A DNA stretch of 64,000 nucleotides from Propionispora vibrioides (GCF_900110485.1 NZ_FODY01000018.1:28696-92695), one strand, 5' to 3'; counted from the stretch's first letter, positions 34,613 through 43,334 are shown. Program-made: numbers and translations. The notes: a model not told the origin generated them from the letters alone.

Positions 34613-35623
34613 TTATAGCCCATCCCATTTAGCTAGGTTAGCAGTCCCATATCTTTTTTCAGCTTTTTCCTGCCGAGAGAAGATGTCTTGGAAGTATTCC
34701 ATATCGCTACTGTCAGAACCACGCTGGAACCATCCTACAATAACCCATGACCCGTTTTCCAAAGCTAAATGGATATCAGCGCTTATAGTAGCAATGTTTC
34801 TGCCAATTGTACCTGGTTTTTCGATTTCAAAAGAGTAAATTGCCACTGCACGCAGCCTGCTGCCATCGTAGGTTACATCTTCCAAGCCATGGAGAGTATA
34901 ATTCTTTACCGGAAGTGAGCGAAGCCGGTCATCAGGTACGCTTCGTAAATCGGGGAAAATTCTCTTCATAGCGGCTGTATCTTTCTCACTTATAGCTGTA
35001 AAATATGGCACAAGGGTACGTATTATCTCCCGCTCCGCACCAGAAACCGTCTGTCCGTCCTTAGCAGCAATAGGGAGCGATTTAATAGGCGAGCCACGTT
35101 TACCGGCGTCATAGTCAGTTAAAACAACGCGCCGTAAATGCCGATAGAAAGTTACTTTCCCGCCACTATCCAGCGACATAATTAAGTCTCCGGGTAGATG
35201 CTCTACTTTAGCAAGTAAGACTTTTTTTGTTATGACATTTACACCCCAGAGTTCCGGGGTAGCCGAACCTTGCTCAGATATTGTTATAAACCCATTTTTA
35301 AAGCTAAAAGCTGCTACCTGATCCGGGGATTTCTTTAAGACGTTATCTAAATCCTTAGGCGTTACCTTACGGAGGGGATCATCAGTTTTTATCGAAACCA
35401 TTTGCCCACTATCGTAAAAGGCAAACCATTGGTAGGGCAATGGTCCTGGATCAAACTTAGAGACTTTTGCCATATCAGGATTCGTAGGAACCAGTTCCCA
35501 GTATCCGATCAGTTGCGGTCTTTGGGCAAACTGTCCAATAGAAGCCTCTTCAGCCATTACAGGAACAGCAACTAGGTTTATGACCAATAATACTAATAGG
35601 AATAGCCTTCTTAAACTTAGCAT
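34613..35623 (-). CDS. Secreted hypothetical protein, 336 aa
   Basis: This exported protein has a signal peptide (LRRLFLLVLLVINLVAVPVM, then AEEAS) and no second membrane segment. The mature part holds a beta-rich domain (YWELVPTNPDMAKVSKF, FAFYDSGQMVSIKTDD) and an NTF2-like C-terminal half (REIIRTLVPYFTAISEKDTA to the end). I do not recognise a named family. ATG 35623 follows AGGAGG. A partial copy of its 3' part lies 350 bp further on, and the gene sits between a DUF3800 fragment and a macrodomain remnant, so it was carried in by rearrangement. Confidence 0.7.
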   Translation of the reverse strand: MLSLRRLFLLVLLVINLVAVPVMAEEASIGQFAQRPQLIGYWELVPTNPDMAKVSKFDPGPLPYQWFAFYDSGQMVSIKTDDPLRKVTPKDLDNVLKKSPDQVAAFSFKNGFITISEQGSATPELWGVNVITKKVLLAKVEHLPGDLIMSLDSGGKVTFYRHLRRVVLTDYDAGKRGSPIKSLPIAAKDGQTVSGAEREIIRTLVPYFTAISEKDTAAMKRIFPDLRSVPDDRLRSLPVKNYTLHGLEDVTYDGSRLRAVAIYSFEIEKPGTIGRNIATISADIHLALENGSWVIVGWFQRGSDSSDMEYFQDIFSRQEKAEKRYGTANLAKWDGL

Positions 35624-35748
35624 GTAAAATCCTCCTGTTAAATACTTTGCTTACAGGTTCCAGCCTCTCAGCCTCTCGGTCAATCTCCCGGTTTTAACCC
35701 TACAGACTAACCATTTCGTTAACCTCTATCCTTCATAAACAAAAGGTT

Positions 35749-35942
35749 TTTAGATTTTTCCCTAGTCACCAAAATACCGTTTAAGCTTAACCAATGCCGG
35801 GGCATCCAGTATATCCAACGCACCGTCTGTCTGTTTTTCTATCAGTTTGAGGCATTTTTCAATCCGGCTAAGCATGGGGCCAACAATACCGCTCGTTTGG
35901 TTTATATAGGCGTATATGTCCTTGACTCAAGTGGGAATTTTA
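35749..35942 (-). pseudogene. DUF3800 3'-end duplicate
   Basis: About 195 bp closely match 37948-38150, the 3' end of the intact DUF3800 gene. Translated, YAYINQTSGIVGPMLSRIEK and KQTDGALDILDAPALVKLKR are nearly unchanged, but the cysteine of IPTCVKDI is now a stop codon. The copy abuts the stop codon of the Fic gene. The two copies flank the Fic gene and the 37266 gene as ~195-bp direct repeats. Confidence 0.75.
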
Positions 35943-37013
35943 GGTCCCCGCCGCCTGAACCACCTCAAATAATTGTTTGTTGAAATAAATTCGCTCCTTG
36001 CCAATTTTCTGCGATACAAGGAAACCAGCTTCTTCTAGCGCCGACAAATAACCGGCCGCTGTCTTGCGCGAAACACCGAGACCTGCTTCAACGTAAGCTG
36101 TTTTGGTATAAAACTCATAAAATAACAGCTCCACCAGTTCTTTTGAATAAACTCGCGGCAGCGTATTTTTTATGTCTTCCGCAGTCTTGTCCACCACTGC
36201 ATTAATTTTTTTCACCAATAGCAATGTCTCTTCGGCGGTTTGCTCAATGCCATCTAGGATAAAAAGAACCCATTCCTCCCAAGCTTCTTTCGTCCGAACT
36301 TCCTGTAGCAGCCGATAATAGGCGCTTTTGTTGCGTATGATGTATTTACTAAGATATAGGATGGGACTGTCTAACAGTTCTTTAAGAACCAGGTATAAAA
36401 CGTTTATAATTCTCCCGGTGCGTCCATTCCCATCATAAAATGGGTGGATCGATTCAAACTGGTAATGAATGACTGCCAATTTGATCAACGGGTCAATCGC
36501 ATCATAATCATCATTGATATATCTTTCCAGGTTTGACATAAGTGCAAGAATTTCTTGTTCATTACTGGGTGGCGTATAAATCACTTCACCCGTCGTCTGG
36601 TTTTGCAAGACTGTTCCTGGTAACTTTCTGATACCGGCCCGATTTTTCTCAATGTCTTGTTGGATTTCAACAATCATATTCGTGGTCATCATCTTTTTTG
36701 CTTTGACGAGTTCATACCCTTTCCAGAGAGCCGTCCTGTAATTTACAACTTCCTTGGCTGCGGGATTATGATAATTTGCTTGAGACATAGCCTTAAACAA
36801 TTCATCATGGGTGGTTATTATATTTTCTATTTCGGAACTATCCTTCGCCTCATTGATGGTCACTGCATTGAGCAAAATGTTCTTATTTGGCATCGTATCG
36901 GCAAAGCCTTTTAACTCCGCCAGTGCTCTGTGGGATCTGGCCAACTGTTTTAAAACTTTCTTAGTCTCAAGGTCAATATCAGGTGGTAAATATTTTAACG
37001 TGCTATCTTGCAT
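35940..37013 (-). CDS. Fic-domain protein (probable AMPylase)
   Basis: A 357-aa cytoplasmic protein. The Fic motif HPFYDGNGRTGR spans residues 190-201 with the catalytic H190, and the flap region TGEVIYTPPS is at 141-150. An N-terminal inhibitory helix SSEIEN (59-64) fits the class II (S/T)xxxE(G/N) pattern, so activity should be self-restrained. The C-terminus (about 290-357) is a winged-helix-like domain (KTAYVEAGLGVSRKTAAGYL). Fic proteins usually transfer AMP to other proteins and serve in toxin-antitoxin or stress control; no separate antitoxin is seen here. It is flanked by DUF3800 and macrodomain fragments. Confidence 0.9.
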   Translation of the reverse strand: MQDSTLKYLPPDIDLETKKVLKQLARSHRALAELKGFADTMPNKNILLNAVTINEAKDSSEIENIITTHDELFKAMSQANYHNPAAKEVVNYRTALWKGYELVKAKKMMTTNMIVEIQQDIEKNRAGIRKLPGTVLQNQTTGEVIYTPPSNEQEILALMSNLERYINDDYDAIDPLIKLAVIHYQFESIHPFYDGNGRTGRIINVLYLVLKELLDSPILYLSKYIIRNKSAYYRLLQEVRTKEAWEEWVLFILDGIEQTAEETLLLVKKINAVVDKTAEDIKNTLPRVYSKELVELLFYEFYTKTAYVEAGLGVSRKTAAGYLSALEEAGFLVSQKIGKERIYFNKQLFEVVQAAGT

Positions 37014-37156
37014 CGTATCGCTCCCTTTTATTCCATTATATGGGTAATCACTTCCTATATCAATATAACGTGAGTAAAAAACAAGAAAAATTACCCACGT
37101 TTTAAAAACATGAGTAAGCGTTACCTATATAATTAATACAAATTGTCTCTTACTCC

Positions 37157-37241
37157 GGGAATTTTTCTAACCCCACTCCTTCCTGCAGCAAAAAACGAGC
37201 TGTGATTTCGATTAGTATTTCGGCACACCCAATAAATGATA
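37157..37241 (-). pseudogene. Macrodomain gene remnant 2 (3' part)
   Basis: The minus-strand translation GCAEILIEITARFLLQEGVG matches CAKILIETAYQFLQQDGVG of the intact macrodomain protein at 60521, then breaks at a stop. Together with 37880-37941 it seems to be one macrodomain gene split by the gene between. Confidence 0.6.
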
Positions 37242-37265
37242 TAAGTTGATTTTTCACTTCTAATA

Positions 37266-37835
37266 TCATTTGCTTGTTAACGGCTGAAAATTATTAAGCA
37301 TTTCGGTAAGGTCTGCAAAAAGCTCCTCATACCTTTCCACACGGCTATCAGTAACAATTTTATAATAGGTATCTTCTAATACGAATTGCACGAAGATTAT
37401 ATTTCTAAGAATCACGCTATCATCAGGTCGTTGTACAACCGCGAAAAGAGCTTTGTGTCCCTTGACATATATTATTTTATTTTCAAGCAGTGTATAAGTT
37501 TTTTCAGAATCAAACGCAGACTTAATTCGTTTACAAAGTTCTTCCTCACTAAATTCATCCAATGAAAAACCCGTTTCTTTATTCAGCATACTTATCGGGA
37601 AAGACTTTATAGTAATATTACCGATAATATAATTTGCATCATTGATACGTTTCATTTTCCAAAACAACGCGCCATTCTCTTTCGTTGAATTAGATATAAA
37701 GAACCACTCTTCAGGTAAACTAATCTTGAAGTTTTGGTCTTGATTCTCATATTCACGAGCACTACAAATTCCTTGTAAAATAATAAGAAGTACAAATGTG
37801 AATATAAATATATAACGTTTTTTATAAAACCGCAT
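37266..37835 (-). CDS. Secreted hypothetical protein, 189 aa
   Basis: This exported protein has an N-terminal signal (YIFIFTFVLLIILQGICSA, about residues 8-26). The mature ~160 residues resemble the PsbP/DUF1795-type fold, with FKISLPEEWFFISNSTKEN and KALFAVVQRPDD, but this is a loose match. It sits between two pieces of a macrodomain pseudogene and is more AT-rich than the PTS genes. Expression is possible but no strong promoter is seen. Function unknown. Confidence 0.65.
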   Translation of the reverse strand: MRFYKKRYIFIFTFVLLIILQGICSAREYENQDQNFKISLPEEWFFISNSTKENGALFWKMKRINDANYIIGNITIKSFPISMLNKETGFSLDEFSEEELCKRIKSAFDSEKTYTLLENKIIYVKGHKALFAVVQRPDDSVILRNIIFVQFVLEDTYYKIVTDSRVERYEELFADLTEMLNNFQPLTSK

Positions 37836-37879
37836 GATATTTCTCCCTATGTTCAGAGGTTCGGTTCAGCAACCCTTTA

Positions 37880-37941
37880 TTTAAAATTACAGTCCTTATT
37901 TCTCGTGCTCACTTCCCTCTCCCACTGGCCGCTGTCTAAAA
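37880..37941 (-). pseudogene. Macrodomain gene remnant 2 (middle part)
   Basis: The translated SGQWERGSEHEK matches VGPQWGEGNEHEK of the macrodomain protein at 60521 and is followed by a stop. It directly abuts the DUF3800 gene end. Confidence 0.5.
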
Positions 37942-37962
37942 CAAAAAGGTTATTTAGATTTT

Positions 37963-39162
37963 TCAAGAGTCACCAAAATACCGCTTAAGCTTAACTAATG
38001 CCGGGTCATCCAGTATATCCAGCGCACCGTCTGTCTGTTTTTCTATCAGCTTGAGGCATTTTTCAATCCGGCTAAGCATGGGGCCGACGATACCGCTTGT
38101 TTGGTTGATATAGGCGTATATATCTTTGACGCAAGTGGGAATCTTATAGCCCTGTGCGCTGCTGGCAATCAGCACACCTGCGTCTCTCAGTGGCGCTACG
38201 ATCCGGCGATACAGATACTCCCGCGTAACCTTCACTTCTGAAAGGCCTGACAGCATCCTAATTAGTTCACTGGAATGGATATACAGGGAATCGCTGATAT
38301 TGTGGGCTGTAAACAGCAATCTTTTTAAGAACAAAATACGCAGGCGAATTTCTTCCTCGTCAGCATGTTTATTGCGATCAATATAGGTTGCCGCACATTG
38401 ATCGGCCAGTGCATAGATCTGCTGATCAAACGAAGGGTTGGCATTTGCGCCCGCCGTATAAGGTACGATTTGCTTAGGAAACCTGATGATTTCTCGAATC
38501 TTGCTGCCGCATATTTTAAGTGCGTCCGGTGCTTTATTATCCGTCACATGCTGCATAATAGTCCCGGCGATAAAGTCCGCAATTTGTACGATATGACTAT
38601 TACGACTGTCTACATAATCGAAATCATATTCATTAAACAGATTCGGGGCCGGTCTGTTTCTACGGACATAGGTCCGGAACTCTGCCTGAAACTCGGAGGT
38701 TCCATAGTCTTCTTCTACGATTTTCAGTTTCGGATAAAACGCATACATCGACTCGTACAACTGCTGATGTAGAAACTTTATAAAAGTTCCTTTATACTCC
38801 GTAAGCGGTGAGTCTTTATAAAATGCCTGCTTGTCCGCCATAAGGATAATAAGCGAAAAATCCAGGTTCAACAATTCGGCTACTATCTTTGCCCGTTGGG
38901 AATGCTTATTGCCAAGCGAGTTCGACTTGATTTCACCTTTTCCGAAATACTTTCGGCGCAATTCGTCAGCTTTTTGCTCGATTTCAAGCAGGTTCTCATT
39001 GTTGACCACCACGGCGCAAACAATATAATGTGTGGAAACACCGTCTTTTTCAAAATCAAAACCGAAGTTGCCGCATTCAGCAATATATGCCGTGCGTCCG
39101 GGCTGTGTGGTAAAATGATTCAAACGCTCAATATCCTCAAACGTTAACTGATATCCTTCCAT
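37963..39162 (-). CDS. DUF3800 family protein
   Basis: A 399-aa protein with the DUF3800 (RNase H-like) domain in the first ~230 residues: RTAYIAECGNFGFDFEKDG, YFGKGEIKSNSLGNKHSQRA, the VDSRNSHIVQIADFIAGTIM stretch. The usual N-terminal motif is Y(I/L)DESG; here it is YIAECGN, so two acidic residues seem to be replaced by Ala and Asn. The second half is helical with a winged-helix look (LIRMLSGLSEVKVTREYLYR). These proteins occur in mobile and defence contexts, and nuclease activity is only predicted. A partial 3' copy lies 2.2 kb away. Confidence 0.82.
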   Translation of the reverse strand: MEGYQLTFEDIERLNHFTTQPGRTAYIAECGNFGFDFEKDGVSTHYIVCAVVVNNENLLEIEQKADELRRKYFGKGEIKSNSLGNKHSQRAKIVAELLNLDFSLIILMADKQAFYKDSPLTEYKGTFIKFLHQQLYESMYAFYPKLKIVEEDYGTSEFQAEFRTYVRRNRPAPNLFNEYDFDYVDSRNSHIVQIADFIAGTIMQHVTDNKAPDALKICGSKIREIIRFPKQIVPYTAGANANPSFDQQIYALADQCAATYIDRNKHADEEEIRLRILFLKRLLFTAHNISDSLYIHSSELIRMLSGLSEVKVTREYLYRRIVAPLRDAGVLIASSAQGYKIPTCVKDIYAYINQTSGIVGPMLSRIEKCLKLIEKQTDGALDILDDPALVKLKRYFGDS

Positions 39163-39250
39163 ACGTAGTCCTCCTCACGGCATGTATTTCACTTTGCTGT
39201 AAAAACCAGAATAGCCTTACTAGCCTTTCAAGTTTTATAGAAGCATTATC

Positions 39251-39420
39251 TTTGAATTTCCTATGAATATTCTACCAATTCTCCAGTTCAGGACCATAGT
39301 CCTGCAGTTTTGGCCCTTAAATAACCAAAACTTACAAAATATTCATCGCAACCAATGACAAAAAAAGCCAGGCATTCAAACCATTTTCTGATTTGACTGC
39401 CTGACTTTTTTATCCGGCTA
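39251..39420 (-). repeat. Dispersed repeat R, copy 1, with terminator
   Basis: A ~110-bp block (AATTTCCTATGAATATTCTA, then CCATAGTCCTGCAG and ATAACCAAAACTTACAAA) followed by the hairpin GCCAGGCA...TGCCTGAC (39367-39405). It matches 61115-61260 and 48809-48905. All copies lie just upstream of a minus-strand gene start. The hairpin is the terminator for the upstream minus-strand operon (39483 and on). The rest of 39163-39482 shows no gene. Confidence 0.65.
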
Positions 39421-39482
39421 TAGCTTGCTCAAGGCAAGCTCTGTATAGGATTCTTTGAGGATAACGGTAGGACTTCCCGCTT

Positions 39483-39665
39483 TTATCTATCAGATAAAAG
39501 CTGTCCGGCTACACCGATATTGTCTTTCTCGTTTTCTTTTATCAAAACGGTAATGCTCTGTTTCGGTACATTCAGAATGTTCAAGGTTGATTCGGTAAAC
39601 TCCTGTACTAACTTGACCTTCTGTTCCCTGCTCATTTTGGATGCTTCTAAGGTAATAACCGGCAT
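39483..39665 (-). CDS. 4-oxalocrotonate tautomerase-like protein
   Basis: A 60-residue tautomerase monomer beginning MPVITLEAS, with the catalytic Pro exposed as residue 1 after Met removal, and KLVQEFTESTLNILNVPKQS and IGVAGQLLSDR matching the family. Such proteins form hexamers and tautomerise 2-hydroxymuconate-type enols. It is the last gene of a three-gene operon with a beta-hydroxyacid-dehydrogenase-like and a flavin-reductase-like gene. The operon may degrade or detoxify a small organic acid or quinone-like compound; the substrate is not known. Confidence 0.85.
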   Translation of the reverse strand: MPVITLEASKMSREQKVKLVQEFTESTLNILNVPKQSITVLIKENEKDNIGVAGQLLSDR

Positions 39666-39686
39666 GCTAATCTCTCCTTTTCATTA

Positions 39687-40559
39687 TTAGTTATTTTTCT
39701 CTTTTAATTCCAAATATATAGCCGCCACATCCAGCTTGGCTTTTCCATTCTGCTTGGCTTCTTTATACCCCCTTTCCGCAGCGCTGGCAAGCGGCAAGGT
39801 CATGGCGTTTTCCTCGACGGCCTCTTTAATGAGGCCCAGATCTTTGGCCATAAGCTCCAGCATAAACTGGGAAGGGAATTCTTCCCGCGCATACATATCT
39901 TTCTTTAGCTGGAAGAAGGCATTGGAAAATGCTGACTGGGAAATCAGCTCCAGGATCTGTTCTTTGGCAACACCTAATTTTTCAGCAAAGAGTACTGTCT
40001 CAGCAAAGCCTTCGCCTATAATGGCAAGCAATAAATTGATCGCAAGCTTGGCCGCACTGCCCTTTCCATTTTCACCAAAATAAATAGTTGCCTTTCCCAG
40101 GATATCGAAATAGGGCTGGCAGGTGGCTTTGGCTGTTTCATCGCCGCCTACCAGGACAACCAGTTGGCTGTTTTGGGCGGCGCCAACAGATCCCGATACA
40201 GGTGCGTCCAGGTACACGCCGCCTTTAGCCGCAACCAATTGGGAAAATGCTAGGGAGTCCTTGGGCGAAATGGTACTCATATCAACAATAATCTTGCCGG
40301 CGGTTACGGCTTCCAGCACGCCGTCCGGCTGGGTCAGTACGGCTTTTACCGCGGCAGCATCGGTCAACATGATAAAGGTAATATCCGACTGGGCCACCAC
40401 CTCTTTCGGCGAATTGCTCCGGTTTGCTCCAGCCTGGACAAGTTCTTCCGTTTTCGCCACAGTACGATTGTAGACAGTGACTGTATTTCCCTGTTTCACA
40501 AGATTTCCGGCCATGGGAGTTCCCATATGACCCAGGCCAATCCAGCCTAACCTATTCAT
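39687..40559 (-). CDS. Beta-hydroxyacid dehydrogenase family protein (GarR-like)
   Basis: A 290-aa NAD(P)-dependent enzyme. GLGHMGTPMAGNLVKQG (8-24) is the Rossmann motif, LDAPVSGSVGAAQNSQL holds the substrate-binding serine region, and GKGSAAKLAINLLL contains the catalytic lysine (about 170). This fits 2-hydroxy-3-oxopropionate reductase or 3-hydroxyisobutyrate dehydrogenase relatives. It overlaps the flavin-reductase gene by 8 bp and lies 21 bp before the tautomerase gene. Substrate not resolved. Confidence 0.88.
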   Translation of the reverse strand: MNRLGWIGLGHMGTPMAGNLVKQGNTVTVYNRTVAKTEELVQAGANRSNSPKEVVAQSDITFIMLTDAAAVKAVLTQPDGVLEAVTAGKIIVDMSTISPKDSLAFSQLVAAKGGVYLDAPVSGSVGAAQNSQLVVLVGGDETAKATCQPYFDILGKATIYFGENGKGSAAKLAINLLLAIIGEGFAETVLFAEKLGVAKEQILELISQSAFSNAFFQLKKDMYAREEFPSQFMLELMAKDLGLIKEAVEENAMTLPLASAAERGYKEAKQNGKAKLDVAAIYLELKEKNN

Positions 40560-41112
40560 CTTTATAATCCCTTCCTAAACTCCAGCATTTCGCTATGGTG
40601 TCACCTGTCCTTAGATAAGTTCTGGTTGGCATCTCAAATAAAACCGGTCTGATTTTTTCATAGTTAATGTTGCCCGATTCATCCAGCATGTTTTCTTCCA
40701 CATAGGTATTCACTACCTTCAAAATGAAATTGTCATAATTGCCATGGTCATAGATATCAACCACTTCGCATTCCATCGAGAGATAGGCTTTATCGATAAG
40801 CGGTGCACTCTTTAATTCACCCATACGATAGGCAAATACCTTTGATTTATCCGTCCTGCTCCCCGTCGCAGTACCGACATAATCGGCCTCGACAAGCATA
40901 GCTTCGTTCACCAGATTGATTGATACTGTTTTGTTCTCTTTGATGCCCCGGTTGCTGTAATGCTCTTTCCGGCTGCTGATCATAACCCGGTCTAGTCCGA
41001 TAAGGCCAATATGAGCAATGTTCAGCCAGTTTACTCTGCCCTCAACTACGGTGCCAACGATCGTAGCCGGTGTAGGGTATAGTCCGATTACGGAGCCAAT
41101 GTTTTTCTTCAT
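40552..41112 (-). CDS. Flavin reductase family protein
   Basis: A 186-aa flavin-binding split-barrel protein. IVGTVVEGRVNWLNIAHIGL, MISSRKEHYSNRGIKENKT and SINLVNEAMLVEADYVGT fit FMN-binding flavoredoxin/flavin-reductase proteins of Firmicutes. It is the first gene of the operon with a dehydrogenase and a tautomerase. Upstream, a long inverted repeat (ACTATGTTA and TAACATAGT) lies in the promoter region. It likely donates reduced FMN or acts as an oxidoreductase. Confidence 0.88.
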   Translation of the reverse strand: MKKNIGSVIGLYPTPATIVGTVVEGRVNWLNIAHIGLIGLDRVMISSRKEHYSNRGIKENKTVSINLVNEAMLVEADYVGTATGSRTDKSKVFAYRMGELKSAPLIDKAYLSMECEVVDIYDHGNYDNFILKVVNTYVEENMLDESGNINYEKIRPVLFEMPTRTYLRTGDTIAKCWSLGRDYKDE

Positions 41113-41273
41113 AGTATGTAGTCCTTTCTATCCCGATATTTTTATAGTTCCGCCAATAGAAAGATCCCGTTGACATGTATCTTTATAGGAGTTCTATCCG
41201 CATCTATCATGGTCTGAACAACCGGTTTCCTGCGGGTCAAAACTCTCGATACCTGTCATTTCATTAGTATTAA

Positions 41274-41337
41274 ACTATGTTATCATTCTAGTCATCCTAC
41301 CTCATTTTGGCAAGAATGCACTTTTTTGTAACATAGT
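41274..41337 (-). promoter_or_regulatory. Inverted repeat upstream of the flavin reductase operon
   Basis: ACTATGTTA (41274-41282) and TAACATAGT (41329-41337) are perfect inverted 9-mers about 46 bp apart, upstream of the operon. HxlR- or MarR-type regulators often bind such sites; none is adjacent, so the regulator is unknown. The remaining part of 41113-41592 holds a terminator (41428) and no gene. Confidence 0.4.
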
Positions 41338-41427
41338 ATCCAAACGGAAAGTAAGGGCATAGTGGATGGTAAAGAAACCAGATACTTTTAAACTCCCAAG
41401 TCAAGCTAACTAAAGTTAAGCAAGAAA

Positions 41428-41473
41428 AACCAAGCGATCAAACCGGATATGATTTAATCGCTTGGTTTCTTAT
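41428..41473. terminator. Terminator hairpin
   Basis: AACCAAGCGAT pairs with ATCGCTTGGTT with T-rich ends. It lies downstream of mazF (minus) and belongs to the recurring AACC(A)AGCGATCA hairpin group. Confidence 0.7.
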
Positions 41474-41592
41474 AAGGCAAACCGGAAAGGACGCTCCCCT
41501 AGAAACTCGCATCAGGCTAGGCCTGGTAATAAACCATAGCTGTCGTCTTTACGCTACATCTTGGTCAAAACTCAAGGAAATGACGCGCCGGC

Positions 41593-41916
41593 TCAATCCA
41601 CCAACATTTCTCTAATGATCTCTTTTACTAAAGCTATCTCCTCCTCACTAAGCCGGCCTACCCGATCACAAAGCCGATTCTTATCAATAGCCCGAATTTG
41701 GTCTAACACGATCCAGCCTGTGACGCTGCCAACCTGCATTTTCGTTCGGGTAGGATAGCCTTCTCGCCCCTGACTTGTAACCGGTGCAATAATAATCGTT
41801 CTAAGATGATCATTCATTTCCGGAGGAGATATGACTACACACGGTCTAACTTTGTTAAGCTCCGCCCCTCCGGTAGGATTCAGATCTACCCAATAAACAG
41901 CATATTGGTCAATCAT
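41593..41916 (-). CDS. mazF: MazF/PemK-type mRNA interferase toxin
   Basis: A 107-aa endoribonuclease toxin. MIDQYAVYWVDLNPTGGAEL, KVRPCVVISPPEMN and TIIIAPVTSQGREGYPTRTK are typical, with the conserved Arg of the VRPCVV strand and Ser/Thr of PVTS. ATG 41916 follows a purine-rich SD; an upstream in-frame ATG lies inside mazE. It overlaps mazE by 8 bp, the usual antitoxin-toxin order. Confidence 0.92.
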   Translation of the reverse strand: MIDQYAVYWVDLNPTGGAELNKVRPCVVISPPEMNDHLRTIIIAPVTSQGREGYPTRTKMQVGSVTGWIVLDQIRAIDKNRLCDRVGRLSEEEIALVKEIIREMLVD

Positions 41917-42160
41917 CCTTCCATTCCTCCAGTAAATCTGCATCCGAATCATCGGGGATTAAGATTTGATTATCCCCCTGCTTTGCTATTTTCTTAAATG
42001 CCGCTCCCCATCCCTCACGCGGACTTTTAATCGGTTTTAAGATAATATTATTAAACCGCACTTCAATCTCAACCTTTTTATCAATGCCACATTGCTTCAA
42101 AAGTGACGCCGGTATTCTTACTCCCTTAGAATTGCCAATCTTAATAATATCCGCTTTCAT
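41909..42160 (-). CDS. mazE: MazE-type antitoxin
   Basis: An 83-aa antitoxin with an N-terminal AbrB-like swapped-hairpin DNA-binding domain (IIKIGNSKGVRIPASLLKQC) and an acidic, flexible C-terminus (PDDSDADLLEEWKDD) that should wrap around MazF. It overlaps the toxin start by 8 bp. It should repress its own promoter; the AT-rich stretch with TTACAAAGTAATTAC-like symmetry just upstream (about 42177-42195) is a possible operator. Confidence 0.9.
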   Translation of the reverse strand: MKADIIKIGNSKGVRIPASLLKQCGIDKKVEIEVRFNNIILKPIKSPREGWGAAFKKIAKQGDNQILIPDDSDADLLEEWKDD

Positions 42161-42240
42161 ATAAGCCTCCGCTAAGTAATTACTTTGTAATTACATTATA
42201 TAGGATATTTCGATATTATTCAAGATGACTGCTCATTATT

Positions 42241-42307
42241 ATTAAGACCGTTCCCGGGAGCCATAGCCACTGTAACCGAAAGGCTTTCTCTCAAGAACGG
42301 TCTTAGA
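42241..42307. repeat. Long hairpin between mazE and the SGNH gene
   Basis: TAAGACCGTTC and GAACGGTCTTA form an 11-bp stem with a ~43-nt apical region. It has no T-run on either strand, so it may be a structured RNA end or the remnant of a small palindromic element rather than a standard terminator. Confidence 0.4.
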
Positions 42308-42359
42308 CCTGCAGTTTATTCATTTAAAAGTGATCATCACCGAAACTGCTAGAGCAAGC

Positions 42360-43103
42360 TCAAGTAAGATTTACCTGATTGGCAATCTGGTCTCGCCAAA
42401 CATGATAGCCAAGCTCATTCAGATGCAGTCCATCGGTTGTATAAATAGCAGGAAGCCGTCCGTTGGAATCGCTAAAGGCAGGTACGAGATTAAGATAGCG
42501 GCAGCCGGTATTCTTAGCCAATTGCTCAATCTGGCGGTTAAGCTGCTTAATGTTGGCGTTGGTCCGTTTATTCCTGGCCGGAAACAGCTCATCATTAAAT
42601 GGCAGGACACTTTCCACATAAATTTTAGTCTCCGGCGATTTTTGTTTTAGCTGATCAATGATGCGTTGATAGTTTTCCATAATATCAGGAATGGCACGGT
42701 TATAGCAAAGGTCGTTGGTACCGATCATAATAAACACCTTGGCCGGTTTCAGGTCTGTCACTTGTTGCAGCCGTTGCAAGACACCTAACGTGCTGTCACC
42801 GCCAATCCCCCGGTTTAGTACGGGGTATTGCGGAAATAGTTGAGACCAGTTCCCTTCATCGGTCATGCTGTCACCCAGGAAAACAATCGGATGAACCGAG
42901 TGAGGTTCCAGCGAAAAGTAAAGACTGCGCACCCGGTAATGGAGTGTAAGATACGGCGGATCCTGCGGTGTACGGCCCAACTGATTGCTCCAGTCCCAGA
43001 AACGCGCCTCATCTTCCTGGGCAATGGCTGCCAGGGGAGAGTAGAAATGGGTAAGACCGATAAATAAAGCGAGTAAGGCAATCGTGATGTAGCGAATTTT
43101 CAT
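42360..43103 (-). CDS. Secreted SGNH/GDSL hydrolase
   Basis: A 247-aa exported esterase/lipase-type hydrolase. Signal peptide MKIRYITIALLALFIGLTHF, then block I FLGDSMTDEG (Ser79), block II GIGGDSTLGVLQRL, block III MIGTNDL and block V TDGLHLNELGYHVW (Asp, His). The four blocks are complete, so it is expected to be active on an ester, acyl or sugar O-acetyl group outside the cell. Single gene. SD GGAGG precedes the ATG. The substrate cannot be told. Confidence 0.88.
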   Translation of the reverse strand: MKIRYITIALLALFIGLTHFYSPLAAIAQEDEARFWDWSNQLGRTPQDPPYLTLHYRVRSLYFSLEPHSVHPIVFLGDSMTDEGNWSQLFPQYPVLNRGIGGDSTLGVLQRLQQVTDLKPAKVFIMIGTNDLCYNRAIPDIMENYQRIIDQLKQKSPETKIYVESVLPFNDELFPARNKRTNANIKQLNRQIEQLAKNTGCRYLNLVPAFSDSNGRLPAIYTTDGLHLNELGYHVWRDQIANQVNLT

Positions 43104-43334
43104 AGTAATTCCTCCAATAATGTAGCTGTCGCTTGGGCAAAAAGTAGTACTGCAGCTTGCCTCCGGAGGCCAGTTCAGTCCCCTTATATATATAAATCAC
43201 CTAGTAACTTGTGAACCAAAAGGATACTTCGCTGAAACACCTAACAACTCCTTCAAATTAATAAGTTTTTAGTTGCCAGTATGTTAATTTTTAATGCTTC
43301 TGTCTATAACGGGAGCATTTATTTTGGCTATAAG

